From Sinotaia quadrata (taxonomy: Eukaryota; Mollusca; Gastropoda; Architaenioglossa; Viviparidae): a stretch of DNA of 64,000 nt. The notes beneath the pieces are model-generated. The model did not search any database. It had not been told where the DNA came from and was given only the letters and a program-made list of their open reading frames with translations. Numbering within the stretch: position 1 is the stretch's first letter; every line of letters begins with the position of its first letter. The stretch is taken from contig CM054183.1 in NCBI GenBank assembly GCA_028829895.1, forward strand, positions 21,868,975-21,932,974, read 5' to 3'. A program made the position numbers and the translations under genes. This document shows, piece after piece, positions 1-13,317 of the stretch.

Positions 1-1405
1 GCCACCCGTAACTTAGGCTAATCCCCGAAACACACCTGGCTGGCCACACGTTAGAAAGATGGAAGATAGTTAATAGTTAATGTAAAAAAAAGAGTGATAG
101 TTCTTGATACATACAGCCAGGATAGTAAGTAAATACAGGTGACAGACTATAACATATAACCTGTGAGTCGTGCTAACATGAATGGTCTAAATATCAACAG
201 CATTGAATTCAATCAACAATAATATATAAAAGAGCATGGGTACATATGGCGAATATTTCAATAGTTAAATTAAAGTTTATATTTATTGAGTTCATACTCA
301 TGACCATGCGGCACCGTAAGATAATGTCCGTTTTGAGTCCTATTTCACTGTCATAGTTATTGAGTTCATTTGTACGAGTAAACAATACATGCGTTTATAA
401 GAGAACACCAAATAATTTGAGTGAACTCTAAAATGTCTTTGTTTAAAGTTTGAGTGAATTTGATTGTATCATGACTGAAGCTGGGAAGTTGTGGACTTTA
501 TAATTACATAACTTTAGGATCTCCTGACGTGTAGTTTAGGGTCCCAGTAAATGTCAGCAGACATGCACATGGTCCGTTGAACCGGTCTTTGGCACATTGC
601 TCATTCTGCTCTGGTGTTGCTTAGTGGTGCAATACACATCAAAGTCAACATCCAGTATAAAGTGTTTCTGTTCTGGCATTATTTTGTGACTCAACACTCA
701 TCAATCAACATCTCAGATAAGGTCTGACCTGCCAGTAAAATACACACGGGCCAAGAATTCATTTTTATGTGTTCTCTGACAGAACACTCTTACTTACATG
801 TATCATAAGTGAAATATAACAATATAAAATAAAATTTAGGAGATTAACATGAATATAATATTAGTCAGGCAAGCAGGATCCCATACCTTTGTCAGTGATA
901 AATATAGAGGATGATTTCCTGCTGAGTTGATAACTGGTGATAAGGGTTAGTTATGTGATTCTAAATTATTAAGGCCGGGAGCCAAATTACAGATTCCTCA
1001 ATGGTCATCTGTTTTCGACTGAAATTTACAGGTACGTTTCTGGTACATTCATTTGCACAGATGAGCTGTGCTATGATTGGTTAGTTTAGAGTGAGTATGT
1101 AGAATATTCAGGCACTTTTTTTCCAGCCTGAGGATAAGAGTCAGCCTTTCTAGTAGGCAGGTTTATGTGTAGTCTATTTTTAGAAGAGGTGTGTGTGTGT
1201 GCGTGTGCTACATAAGCCAGTATGTGATAGCAGAGATAATAATTCCCCTGCTTAACATCCCCCCCCCCATCACCATCTGTCTCCTAAACTCGGCTTAAAT
1301 ACACAGATCATTATGTAAATTAATTTTCCTATGGTCTCTATAGTGATAACCACCTATTATAACTAAAATATAATCACTGAAATTTCAAGACACTAAATAT
1401 TTACA
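1..1405. other. no gene seen
   Basis: AT-rich unique-looking sequence. No convincing ORF, splice-bounded exon or mobile element was recognised. Confidence 0.6.
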
Positions 1406-1406
1406 G

Positions 1407-1461
<55 letters not shown>

Positions 1462-1490
1462 CAGACAGATAGACAGACAGATAAATAGAT
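1406..1490. repeat. (GATA)n microsatellite with GACA variants
   Basis: Perfect GATA units followed by interspersed GACA and GATAAATA at the right end. Confidence 0.95.
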
Positions 1491-1611
1491 TAGATAAGAA
1501 TCAAATTTAATATAAATGAATATTACAACATTGACACTAATGAACGAGCTAAACAAAATTTAACTCAACAAAATATGTTAATAAGGATAAATTAGTTAAA
1601 TATGATTGCCT

Positions 1612-2052
1612 GTAGTAGTAGATATAGCCGTAACCCAATGGTTACCTCATTTCTTACAGTGTAGTAGTAGATATAGCCGTAACCCAGTAGTTACCTCATT
1701 GCTTACAGTGTAGTAGTAGATATAGTCGTAACACAATGGTTACCTCATTGCTTACAGTGTAGTAATAGATATAGTCGTAACCCAATGGTTACCTCATTGC
1801 TTACAGTGTAGTAGTAGATATAGCCGTAACCCAGTGGTTATCTCATTGCTTACAGTGTAGTAGTAGATATAGCTGTAATCCAGTGGTTACCTCATTGCTT
1901 ACAGTGTAGTAGTAGATATAGCCGTAACCCAATGGTTACCTCATTTCTTACAGTGTAGTAGTAGATATAGCCGTAACCCAATGGTTACCTCATTGCTTAC
2001 AGTGTAGTAGTTGATATAGTTGTAACCCAATGGTTACCTCATTTCTTACAGT
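1612..2052. repeat. 49-bp tandem repeat, about 9 copies
   Basis: The unit starts GTAGTAGTAGATATAGCCGT and is followed by AACCCAATGGTTACC. Each unit contains the inverted repeat GTAACC-CAAT-GGTTAC. Copies differ by only a few substitutions and the period is constant. Confidence 0.9.
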
Positions 2053-3907
2053 GTCACAAAAATGTCTCTACTGTATACGAGAACATCTTGTGTCTTGCAT
2101 ATTCTTCTCTCGCTTATCTCACTCACTTCTCTCACTCGCTTATCTCACTTCTCTCTGCATCGATCCCTCCCAGATTACTCAAAACTGGTTTATCAAAGCC
2201 CTTGGATATGTAGCCGCACACACTGAATTGGCCCCAACTAAGATCGCTCGTAAAACAGATTTATAGTTGTTAAATCTCTAAAAAAATTAATAATGAAACC
2301 TCTAGTTAAATAATTATTTACTTTCACGTTGTACGTTAGCAGCTATGGAAAGATACAAGGTAGTACTCAGTCATCCAGCTCGCCAGCAGACCGTGAAGAA
2401 TATACATTAAATACAACATGCGTATTATTTTCACTACAGTACAGTTAATTCCAAAGAAGAAAAAAATCGTTCATTTCAGCATTCACTCTTCCAGAAAATA
2501 TATTTACATACGAATATTAATGATAATAATTAAAATAAATAAATAAATCATTATTTACTCCAGCTTCTGTATCAAAGTTCGACCTTGATCTTAATTGTAA
2601 AGTGCTTGACATCCAGAGTAATATTGACTAATCTTTAACAACACCTTTATATTGCTATCACGTTGTAACAAAGATCTGAAGTGTAGAAAGTTACTTTCAC
2701 ACCTTATGTAATCCGTTAAGCCCTGCGACTACTCAGTGAGGTGTTAATGAGTCTTCATTAGTGTTAGTCGACTTCAAGCACACTTCCTATTTTCTCAGAG
2801 AACCCAGAGGCCTCCAGAGTGTTTCCAGTGACATACCTTTACCACGTAATCCTTCCTGTCCAATATCCACTTCCATTTTTTCCACGTTCATCTCTTCCAC
2901 CACGGGTTATACACTCTCTACCATTCACTAACATTCTGACCCCCCGACCCCGACCACAACATTGGGGTTGCTTGCACTCACGCTCATTCAGTCAGACTCA
3001 CTTCATACAATCTAACTCAATTCATACAGTCTAACTATTTCATACAAGCTAACTCAACTCATACAATCTAACTCAGTTCATACAATCAAACATTCCTATC
3101 AAATATTTGGAATAGTTAGAAGGAATGTTAAATTCTGTGACATCTAATTTAGTCAGAACACTTCCCAATTATAACTGCCTGGGTGCAATTATTTGGTTCA
3201 AAATAGTGTTATTTACAATCATTCTCTTATTTGACATTTATCGTGCCATACTAAAAGCACTACATTATTTTGTTTTGTTTAATCAATTTGTGTTTTTAGG
3301 TCATCATTCGATATTAGCTGTTCACTCATGCTTGCACATTTTCGAACGTTTACGCTTGATCGCATAGTTTAGTCGAACCAGAAAGCAATCTTTGAGTAAT
3401 GACAATTATCAATTCAAAAATAAATTCCTTGGAAAAAGCAAAGCTGTAACATTTTATAATGATTATAATTTCCATGAATTACTGTCGCCGAATTATACAT
3501 CTGTGATGAATTATACTTCTATGAAGAATTTACTTCTGCGGTAATACATACTGCAGTTGAAGGTGAAGGACAGAACAAAAACGAACCAGGATTGCATGAA
3601 ATGATGTTTGAAATATTATGGAGGCGGATACAATTAAATAATCCCCTGCAGCGTGACAAATGAATTTTGTAATACTGAGTCCATACTTCTAATTGCATCA
3701 GAACCAATGTCTACTTCTTAGGCGAATTGCACTTACACTACAGTGCCAGGACAATTATCGGTCGTTGTGATTAGCTGAAACTTTGAACGTGTACCCGTGT
3801 TAGAATATGTATCACAACAATTTAAATAATTGTTTATCTTTCTTTTGTTTGTTGTGTTCCTCTATACATTAAAATGATTTATGTAATAATTATTACTTTC
3901 CTAATAA
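2053..3907. other. no gene seen
   Basis: Contains short degenerate ATACAATCTAACTCA repeats near 3000-3090. Small open frames (2030-2266, 2819-3034, 3125-3367) lack codon bias or motifs. Confidence 0.6.
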
Positions 3908-4221
<314 letters not shown>

Positions 4222-6167
4222 TGATGTAATGTAATTTTAGGAAAAAACACCTGCTTCATCCAAAGCACCTTCTCCGCAACAGAAGCATTATTTTCTGACA
4301 ACGATGATGTCATTGAATAGAACGAAAAGACAATAATTAATTTCATGTGTAAATGAGAGTTATTTTGAGTTTAAGAATGAATTCTTTGCCTCACCAGAGA
4401 ATGGACCAAAACAGACCACGATGAAACACAAATAGCTATGTCAATAAATAGCTCTAGAGTCTAGACTCTAGAACATCATCTTTATATCTGCATATAATAA
4501 AAAAAAACTATATTCTGTCTCAGGGAAACCATTCTTTAAATCACCAGAGAATGTTCCCATCCCCCACCTCCACACACACGCACACAAACACACACAAACA
4601 AACACAAACAAACACACTCACATACCAGAAAGCATTTAATCACTAGAAGTGCTCACCCCATTTTACAAAAGCTATATCAATGAATAGCCGTGGAAGATGG
4701 GCGTTCGTTTCTGCATGTAACAAGAAAGTTATATTCTCTCTTCTGGATATCCGTTCTGTTTCACACCAGAGAAAATGTCAGACAAAGTTTCGGAATAATC
4801 GGTTCCTTTGTTCGAGATACGAACAATAAATCAGGATTGCCTTTCCCTCGATCCTAGGCAGTGGCCGCCCTATAAGTTTCCGTTTTCCCCTAGCGGCGAT
4901 TGAAAGTCGACAAACTTATCGGTCTTATGTTAGCGGTACTGCGTGTTTCACTATTTACTTTTAATTGACAGAAAATGATTTTCTGTTTAAAACGCTGTGT
5001 TTGCATGTTGAACGACAACAATAAAAGAAGCTTTTTATTTATTAAAAAAAGAGGGAGACGAAATCAATGATTGCAACATTTGCTTCAGTTTATTACTTGC
5101 GCAATGTTTTCATTGTTCGGTTTTCATTTAATCGAAATGTTATGAAGTCTTGTTCGGTAGTGTTGTACAGACTTCCTTACTATTCAGACTTTAAAATTAC
5201 TTGGGAAGGTGTGCTGGAGAAAGGAGGGAAGGAGAAAATTGTGGTTAAGTTGTCATAAGCTGGAGAAGTAAATGCGTGCATTATGTACAAGATTTACATG
5301 GAATTTCAAGCACTAATGCGAGTTGAATAAACGCAGTCAGTCAGAAAAAAAACTAAAATCTTTTCAGCTCGTTCTCGCGCAGTTCGAATGCAGAAGGACA
5401 GGAAATGAAATGAATGTCTCCGTGGTGCCCACCGTGACGTAGTGGTTGATCTAAGAATTTCGTGATGAAACTAATTGTCCGGTCTCTGATGTCTCCTATC
5501 ATGAAATAAATTATTCTGAATCAGCGGCTAAAGCTATTTCCAGACTTAGATGACTTTAAACACCACGGACAGATCACGTTCCACCCTATGTAAGTCTGTA
5601 AAACTATTTTTAAAAGTTCTCTTCATAAAAGAGATAATGTTTTGCACTGCAAACAACGATCAATACGACGCAAACATGTTATTAACACTAAAGAACGCTC
5701 TAAACAAAGCATCTATAAATTTATATACACTACCGATATATTCCTGCACAATGTAATAACAGTGTAGCTGCTACAAGACTTCTTAACAAACCACATATAT
5801 TTTTAAACTCTAGGGGCAGTGTTTATTTACCTGTATCTAACTATCCCAATTATTGATTTACATCGTGTATCTAATTGTGCATTTTACCTGCAATATTAAT
5901 TTTAAATATCAAACTATCCCAATTAATGAATTACCTCGTGTATCTGGACGTATATATTTAACAAGCAATGAATGTTGCATAACACTTTCTATTTTAAAGT
6001 ACTGAGGGATCTGCAAGACAAGAGTATGATTTATAATTATGTCTCTTGTAATTCTCTCTTCAAGAACATAACTCCCTCTAATTGGATTTGTTAGCATGCT
6101 TCACGTTATTTATAATGAATAATTTTAATCGTTTTTATATTCTTTACAAATGCAGTTTAATAATAAA
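4222..6167. other. no gene seen
   Basis: Contains a degenerate ACACAAACA tract at 4570-4620. Near 5430 CGTGACGTAGTGGTTGAT resembles a tRNA A-box, but no B-box or tRNA fold could be found. Confidence 0.55.
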
Positions 6168-6292
<125 letters not shown>

Positions 6293-6348
6293 TAACTGTC
6301 TGTCTGTTAATCGGTTTTATATTCTTTACAAATGCAGTTTAATAATAA

Positions 6349-6511
<163 letters not shown>

Positions 6512-7228
6512 CAAGTGATTCTTGAAGTTATTCCCGTTAAATATTTAATCGAAGTCACATTTAAGAAAAAGATCTACTTACTACTGGATGTGCTATTTTT
6601 ACATTTTGTTTATTGTAGTACTTCTTCGAAAGGTTTCAATTTAATCATTTTCTTTCTTTTCCCCACTTTAATCTCTTTTATTCAGAACGCTATCTCGTTA
6701 ATTTTTAGATTCGATTTTTAAATTTAAGAAAGGAAAAAAACGAAAATCTTCAAAGTTCTTAAAGAGGGCAGTAGCAGTCATGGTCGATTTCCTTTCATCT
6801 TAGAGAACAGCTGAAATCCGCGTCAATGGAAGACACTCTAGCTGGGAGGCAGAGAGCCAATTATCTTGCATCCCTGCGTTGTCCCTTTATTTTATTTTTA
6901 TTTTCAGTGCTTTTACGTGCTAAGTCGATGGGGAAAAAATTTAAATATCCGTAATTTCTTGTTGTAATTTTTCTTAACAAATGATCCATCCTTTGTTTTG
7001 TGTGACTAAATAACCTATTACCTTATGCGGCCTTTATTTCTGTGCGTACAAAAATAATCTCATCATTATTTAATAATTTTTTCTTCCTTTCAGTGGAATT
7101 TATAATTCCCACCATCTAAGGCAGAATATTAAACAAAAGCTGCACATGTCGATTTAAATGAGAACTAATGGTCTAGAGGTATGAAAATATTTTAGATCAA
7201 ATTTTTACAAGATGAAATACGCAATGTC

Positions 7229-7455
<227 letters not shown>

Positions 7456-7920
7456 AATAAAGAAACCACAAAGAAAATGGCAGAGAAAGGGAAGAAAAAA
7501 AGAAAGGAAGGAACAAAGAAGAAAAAAAGAAAAAATATTGACAGAAAGAAATGAACGGGGGAAAAAAGAAAGCAGACAAGAATTTGCAAAATGAATATGT
7601 ATAATTTGTTTGTTGTTCATTATTTGCTATACAAATATCTGTAACAAAATTATAATACATAAATAATATTATCGGTAGCAAATTGAAGTTTACCAAAATA
7701 ATAATTACAGTAAAGAAACAAAAATTTAAAAGGAAATAGTTCAGAAGCAAAGTATAGTATATATATTTTTTGCGGCATTGTTCCGCAATTCAACAATAAA
7801 TCACTACAGTCACACATAAGTGACCACAGATACTAGAAGACATAGAATCGCTATTATTAATTTTAAGCGTTGAAGAAAAGAAACACAACAAAATTTTAAA
7901 CAAGCAATGCAAGGCTTACA

Positions 7921-8139
<219 letters not shown>

Positions 8140-8277
8140 GGTGCTTGTTGCAATAGTTAGAATATTCGCGGCGAGGAACGAGTTGTGAGTGGAAATTAAT
8201 TCATAAAATCGAGATTTGCGCAATGGTCACGTGATTCAGGCTCGTGAACAACAAACCGTTATTGCTGGAAATTTCAA

Positions 8278-8549
<272 letters not shown>

Positions 8550-9954
8550 GGTGTGTGTTCATCCTTCCACTTATCCATCCAGCCCTACATATCTATATGT
8601 CATTATATAACTATTGAGTCCAAGAACGACAACCACCGATGCATCATAATTCTTTTTTGCAAACATCTATCTCTTGGCAGAAAAATATTCGAGCATTTTA
8701 TTTTTTGTCGGAAAGCGTAATTTATTAAGTCGAGCATTTATAACAAGTCTGTTTTCTTTGTTCCTGACAGTCAAATCGTCAGGTACCAAACGTTATCAGC
8801 TCAGCCATCCATGTGATGTTGGAGAGTTAGGGGTTACTAAAAAAAAAAATAAATAAATGTCATAAAATTATTTGTGTAGTCATGCATGCGGAACAAGAAC
8901 ACGGAAGCAGCCTGGAGTGCTTTCATGCACGTCTTGCTCAGACTGTACGTAGTAAGCCATCAAAACCTCTCGTTAGACTTGCAGACGTGTGCCGGCTCAA
9001 TGCTTGCATTTAACACGTACCAGCAGCGTTGATGTCTTCTTTAACTCTGCCTTTTCTCGCTGTTTCTTAAAAAGTATTTTTATTGTGTTTACCACTTCAG
9101 CAAGTCTCCAACTTAAACTATACATAGACTATATCTTACCACTTCAGCAAGTCTCCAACTTAACCTATACATAGACTATATCTTATCATTTTCTGGAATC
9201 AATGGGTGCTGGAAATGAGCATAGTAAATAGAAATCTGCCATAAATATTAGATGACTAAATGTTCGTATCTGAAGACAGAGCTGATGTAATACTCGCATC
9301 GATCTTTTTGTTCTGTCAAAGCATTTTTCGAATAAAATTAAAACTCGGTTGTGATTTTCTAAGTGAAGGGTGGAATCTGCATTATCTTGGGACATTGTTT
9401 TCTCACTTTAAACAAAACAGCACACTAAGTAGATCCTTAACAAAGACGGATAGGAGTTTGTAAATATCTATGGTTTACGTGTGACATCGTTTGCGTGTGC
9501 ACGTTGAGTTTTGAACGCACTAATGTAATTTGCTTTCATTGCTCTTTGTGCGGGCGCACTGAATCTTGAAAGCACTCACTTTCAGTCGTCACATTTGATC
9601 AAATATTACTTATTTGAAACATAGAATGTTTGATTGTCAATAGCTATTTACTTAACCAGGACGTACAATAGAAAACTTACTTTGCTAAGCTTAAACAATT
9701 TGATATCTTTTAATTTCTTTTTTGGTAAAGTCAATTAATCGGCTGCGAAGTAAATGACATTTTTAGTAAGAATATCTTGGGATTCGGTTTCATTTCTAAC
9801 ATTTCATGTTACGAGAAGTTATATCGATCCCCTAAAACTAATGAAGAACGAAGTAAGTTCGTCGCTGTATCCAACAGTAGAATGTTCTCAGGAGAGAGTT
9901 TATCAATCGCCACGAACTAATGAAAGTCGACACGAGTCCGACAGTAGATACTTG
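8550..9954. other. no gene seen
   Basis: Apart from the 47-bp duplication, unique-looking AT-rich sequence without protein-like frames. Confidence 0.55.
9091..9184. repeat. 47-bp direct duplication
   Basis: Two near-identical units beginning ACCACTTCAGCAAGTCTCC, differing by one base. Confidence 0.85.
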
Positions 9955-10270
9955 TGGTGCCTAGGTTTATAAATTAACTAGAGGTAGTGAAGTCGAAGTC
10001 AGTTCATCATTGAGTCCTACAGAAGGATTGTTTTGGTGCAGTGTTTATAAAGAGGTGACAAAGTTAGTTATCCATTGAGTCCAATAGTAGATTGTTTTGG
10101 TGCAGGATTTATAAATTAACTAGAGTAATAAAGGACAAAGGCAGTTCTTCACTGAATCCAACAGTAGATTGTTTTAGTGCAGGATTTATAAATTAACTAG
10201 AGTAATAAAGGACAAAGGCAATTCTTCATTGAGTCGAACAGTAGGATTGTTTTGGCGAAGGGGTTAATAA
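9955..10270. repeat. degenerate tandem repeat, unit about 70-80 bp
   Basis: Four or more imperfect units sharing TTCATTGAGTCC-AACAGTAG, TTGTTTTGGTGCAGG and TTTATAAATTAACTAGAG. Confidence 0.75.
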
Positions 10271-10432
10271 ATAGAGTTGTTAATGAAAGACAAAGTCAGT
10301 TCCTTTCATCGATTGTTTATGCGTAGATTTTATTTTGGAGGGCTACGTCCTCGGAAATTTTCCGTTCAATGATATAAAGATGTATTCGCTCTGGAATAAC
10401 TTTTGAAAGGAAAATATTTACATTAGTGTATG

Positions 10433-10435
10433 TAT

Positions 10436-10494
<59 letters not shown>

Positions 10495-10496
10495 TT
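10433..10496. repeat. (TTTA)n microsatellite
   Basis: About 16 perfect units. Confidence 0.95.
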
Positions 10497-10737
10497 GTTT
10501 TGGAAATGGAGAGAGAGTCGATTGGAATGAAGAAATGTTTTTTTCTTTGCATTTAATTATGTCGCAGGGAAACCTTTTAGCTGAACACGTTTTTACCGAA
10601 AAGGAAAAATCACGTTTATATATTAACATTGGATCTTTTCCAGATAAGCCCCGCCAAAAAGTTAACCCCCGCCACCCCCAAAAAAAAAGATTATAAAAAA
10701 GAGGATATAAAACTTGTACTTTTAGTTTTTATTGAAA

Positions 10738-10852
10738 AGGTTAGGGTTAGGGTTAGTGTTAGGGTTAGGGTTAGTGTTAGTGTTTAGGGTTCGGGTTAGG
10801 GTTAGTGTTAGGGTTTAGGGTTACGGTTAGGTTTAGTGTTAGGGTTAGAGGC
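10738..10852 (+). repeat. interstitial telomere-like (TTAGGG)n tract
   Basis: About 115 bp of GGGTTA units interspersed with GTGTTA, GTTTAGG and other one-base variants. TTAGGG is the telomere repeat of most animals. The G-rich strand is the + strand. It ends about 325 bp before the start codon of the TMEM272-like gene. Confidence 0.85.
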
Positions 10853-11177
10853 GGATAAGGAGTTGTTTTTATGGCGTGCGTTTAAATATTGAAATGTCTA
10901 GACATCAGAAATAGGTCAAGGTTGCGTGCGTCAACTTGGAGCTGGCAAAAAGTGGCGGGGCTTAACTTTTCACGCGAGCACTTTTTGCATTAGTGGCGGG
11001 GCTTATCTGGAAAAGATCCTTAACATTTGCTAGGAGATATAATGTCGTCCCATTTCTGTTTGTTTGTTTTTTAGTGGATTTTATTCTTCGGAAAAGAAGA
11101 CAAAGCAAGCAGTTTGACTCAGTATGCAGTGTGACGGGTAGGACACGCGAGACGGGTACCCATTCAGCGCTGCTGTC

Positions 11178-11402
11178 ATGTCCATGCTTACCCGCAAAGG
11201 CACTCTGGTGCGCAAGCACCGGACACCCCTACGAAAGCATTCCGTGCGCAGGACCCGCAGTGGCGGCAGCACGACATCAAGCACAGCGCAACGAACCACC
11301 GAGGATGACGACTCCTCTGTCCCACCTTCACCCATCACTAAGTTTGATCCTCGCCTCACGCCCAAATCGTCACCTTCTCGAAGCTACGCGGGGACCGTGG
11401 TG
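11178..11402 (+). CDS. TMEM272-like gene, coding exon 1
   Basis: Encodes residues 1-75: an Arg/Lys-rich start ([19 protein letters not shown]) followed by a Ser/Thr/Pro-rich segment ([14 protein letters not shown]), predicted cytosolic and disordered. It ends in phase 0 at a strong donor, GTAAGAG at 11403. GC content and codon use are clearly higher than in the surrounding AT-rich DNA. The 5' UTR and promoter are not recognisable. Confidence 0.75.
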
Positions 11403-12254
11403 GTAAGAGTAACGTTCTTACTCAAACTCACAGTCAACACAATTTGCTTATCATCATCAGTAGTGTCATAGTTTTATGATACATCATTGCTTTGAATTAC
11501 GTCATTGATGTATGAGACATCATTGCTTTGAATTACGTCATTGTTGTATGAGACATCATTGCGTTGAATTACGTCATTGTTGTATGAGACATAATTGCCT
11601 TGAATTATGTCATTGTTGTACGTCAGTATGGTGCAATGCGAATGATGACTTTATGAAATCAGCACAACAGAAGAGGTAGAGAAAGGAAGATAGTGTCTGT
11701 ATGTGTGTCACGTGTGTGCATAAATTAAATCAATAAAATATAAAATGGAAAATTCCAGACAAATTAGTGATGTATACAACAATTTTCGATCATTTGAGGC
11801 TTACTGACACAAATCTTCTAATGTACTTACAAAGAGACCAGCTATTTTTTTTTAAAGAAAGAAAAAGAAAAGAAGGTAAAGCAACACAAAAATAAAGACG
11901 ATATATCTTAAGTTAAAATGAACTACATTAACTTCGACTGCTTTTTAGACTGGATATAAATCCATCATTCTGTCAGAAACAGAAATAAAATAATAGAAGC
12001 GAATGAACCCTATTTCTCAGTTATATTAAAAGGGAAATTGGTGGCATTTTAGTAATATCTCACAGATTGTTTTGGGCAGGGTGGGAGATCTAACCAACAA
12101 CAACACAGAAATGTAGCAAAATTTTAGAAACAATTAAATCTGGTGTTTTGCTCTCAAACGTATTATTTTGCATGTATCTATTTATTATAAAGCAAAACCT
12201 ATTTTTGAAGAAGTAAATGACGGTTTAAATATTGGATATCTTGGATGATACTTT

Positions 12255-12332
<78 letters not shown>

Positions 12333-12340
12333 CAAACACA

Positions 12341-12387
<47 letters not shown>

Positions 12388-13168
12388 CCCAACAGTCCTA
12401 CATGACAGAGTGGTGGGGAAAACAGATATCGGAAACTTGTCCGTTGATTAGAAAAGTATCACTGTCATATTGACCTTTCCGGATATAAATTCCAATCACT
12501 TTGTTTCTCCTTCTTTCTTTCCTTTACATCGTCCACAAGAATGGGAGAATATGTCGTTTCGGACACGAGAGCAAACTACCAAAGTTGTCCTTGATGAATC
12601 GAATAACTAACCCTGGCTGTTGACCAGAAAGTATTTTTATCGCTATTGAAATAGGGATGATAACTCGTTTAGAGTTGTCCTTAATGTAAAAGTAAATATC
12701 GGTTTCTTCGCCATTTCCTGGTTTGTTTGCTTCTTACAATTTAAGAATCGTATAGTGAGTCAAAAGGATCAGAAGATTGGTTTTCTTTCTTTTTTTATTT
12801 CTGAAATCTAGCAACCTGTTTTAAATATAAAGAAAAAATGCACAGAACATTAACTCCCACAACACTGTACCTCTCAGAACTGCGCACTCTTCTTTACAGG
12901 GTATTTTCACAAGTGTTACATTTCAGTCGTGGTTCATGATCTTCACCATTGTCAAACCGCAAACAACGATATATGTTTATATGCATATACACTCTACAAT
13001 AATAAACCATGTATAAATTGTTTCAGAAATACATATAAGTATTCAATAAAAATAGTTTTCATCTTTATAAAAAAAAAAAAACCGTATTCAGCTCATGGCC
13101 TAAAACAGTGAATGTTCAACATTTACCATCAACTATGCTTTGTTTAAGAACGCTGTACTACACACATA

Positions 13169-13234
<66 letters not shown>

Positions 13235-13249
13235 CGCACACACACGCGC

Positions 13250-13317
<68 letters not shown>

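Noticed and set aside
5420..5520. Possible tRNA or tRNA-derived SINE (A-box-like TGACGTAGTGGTTGA)
   Set aside because: No B-box at the right distance and no cloverleaf could be drawn; likewise for 46475-46510 and 49425-49470.
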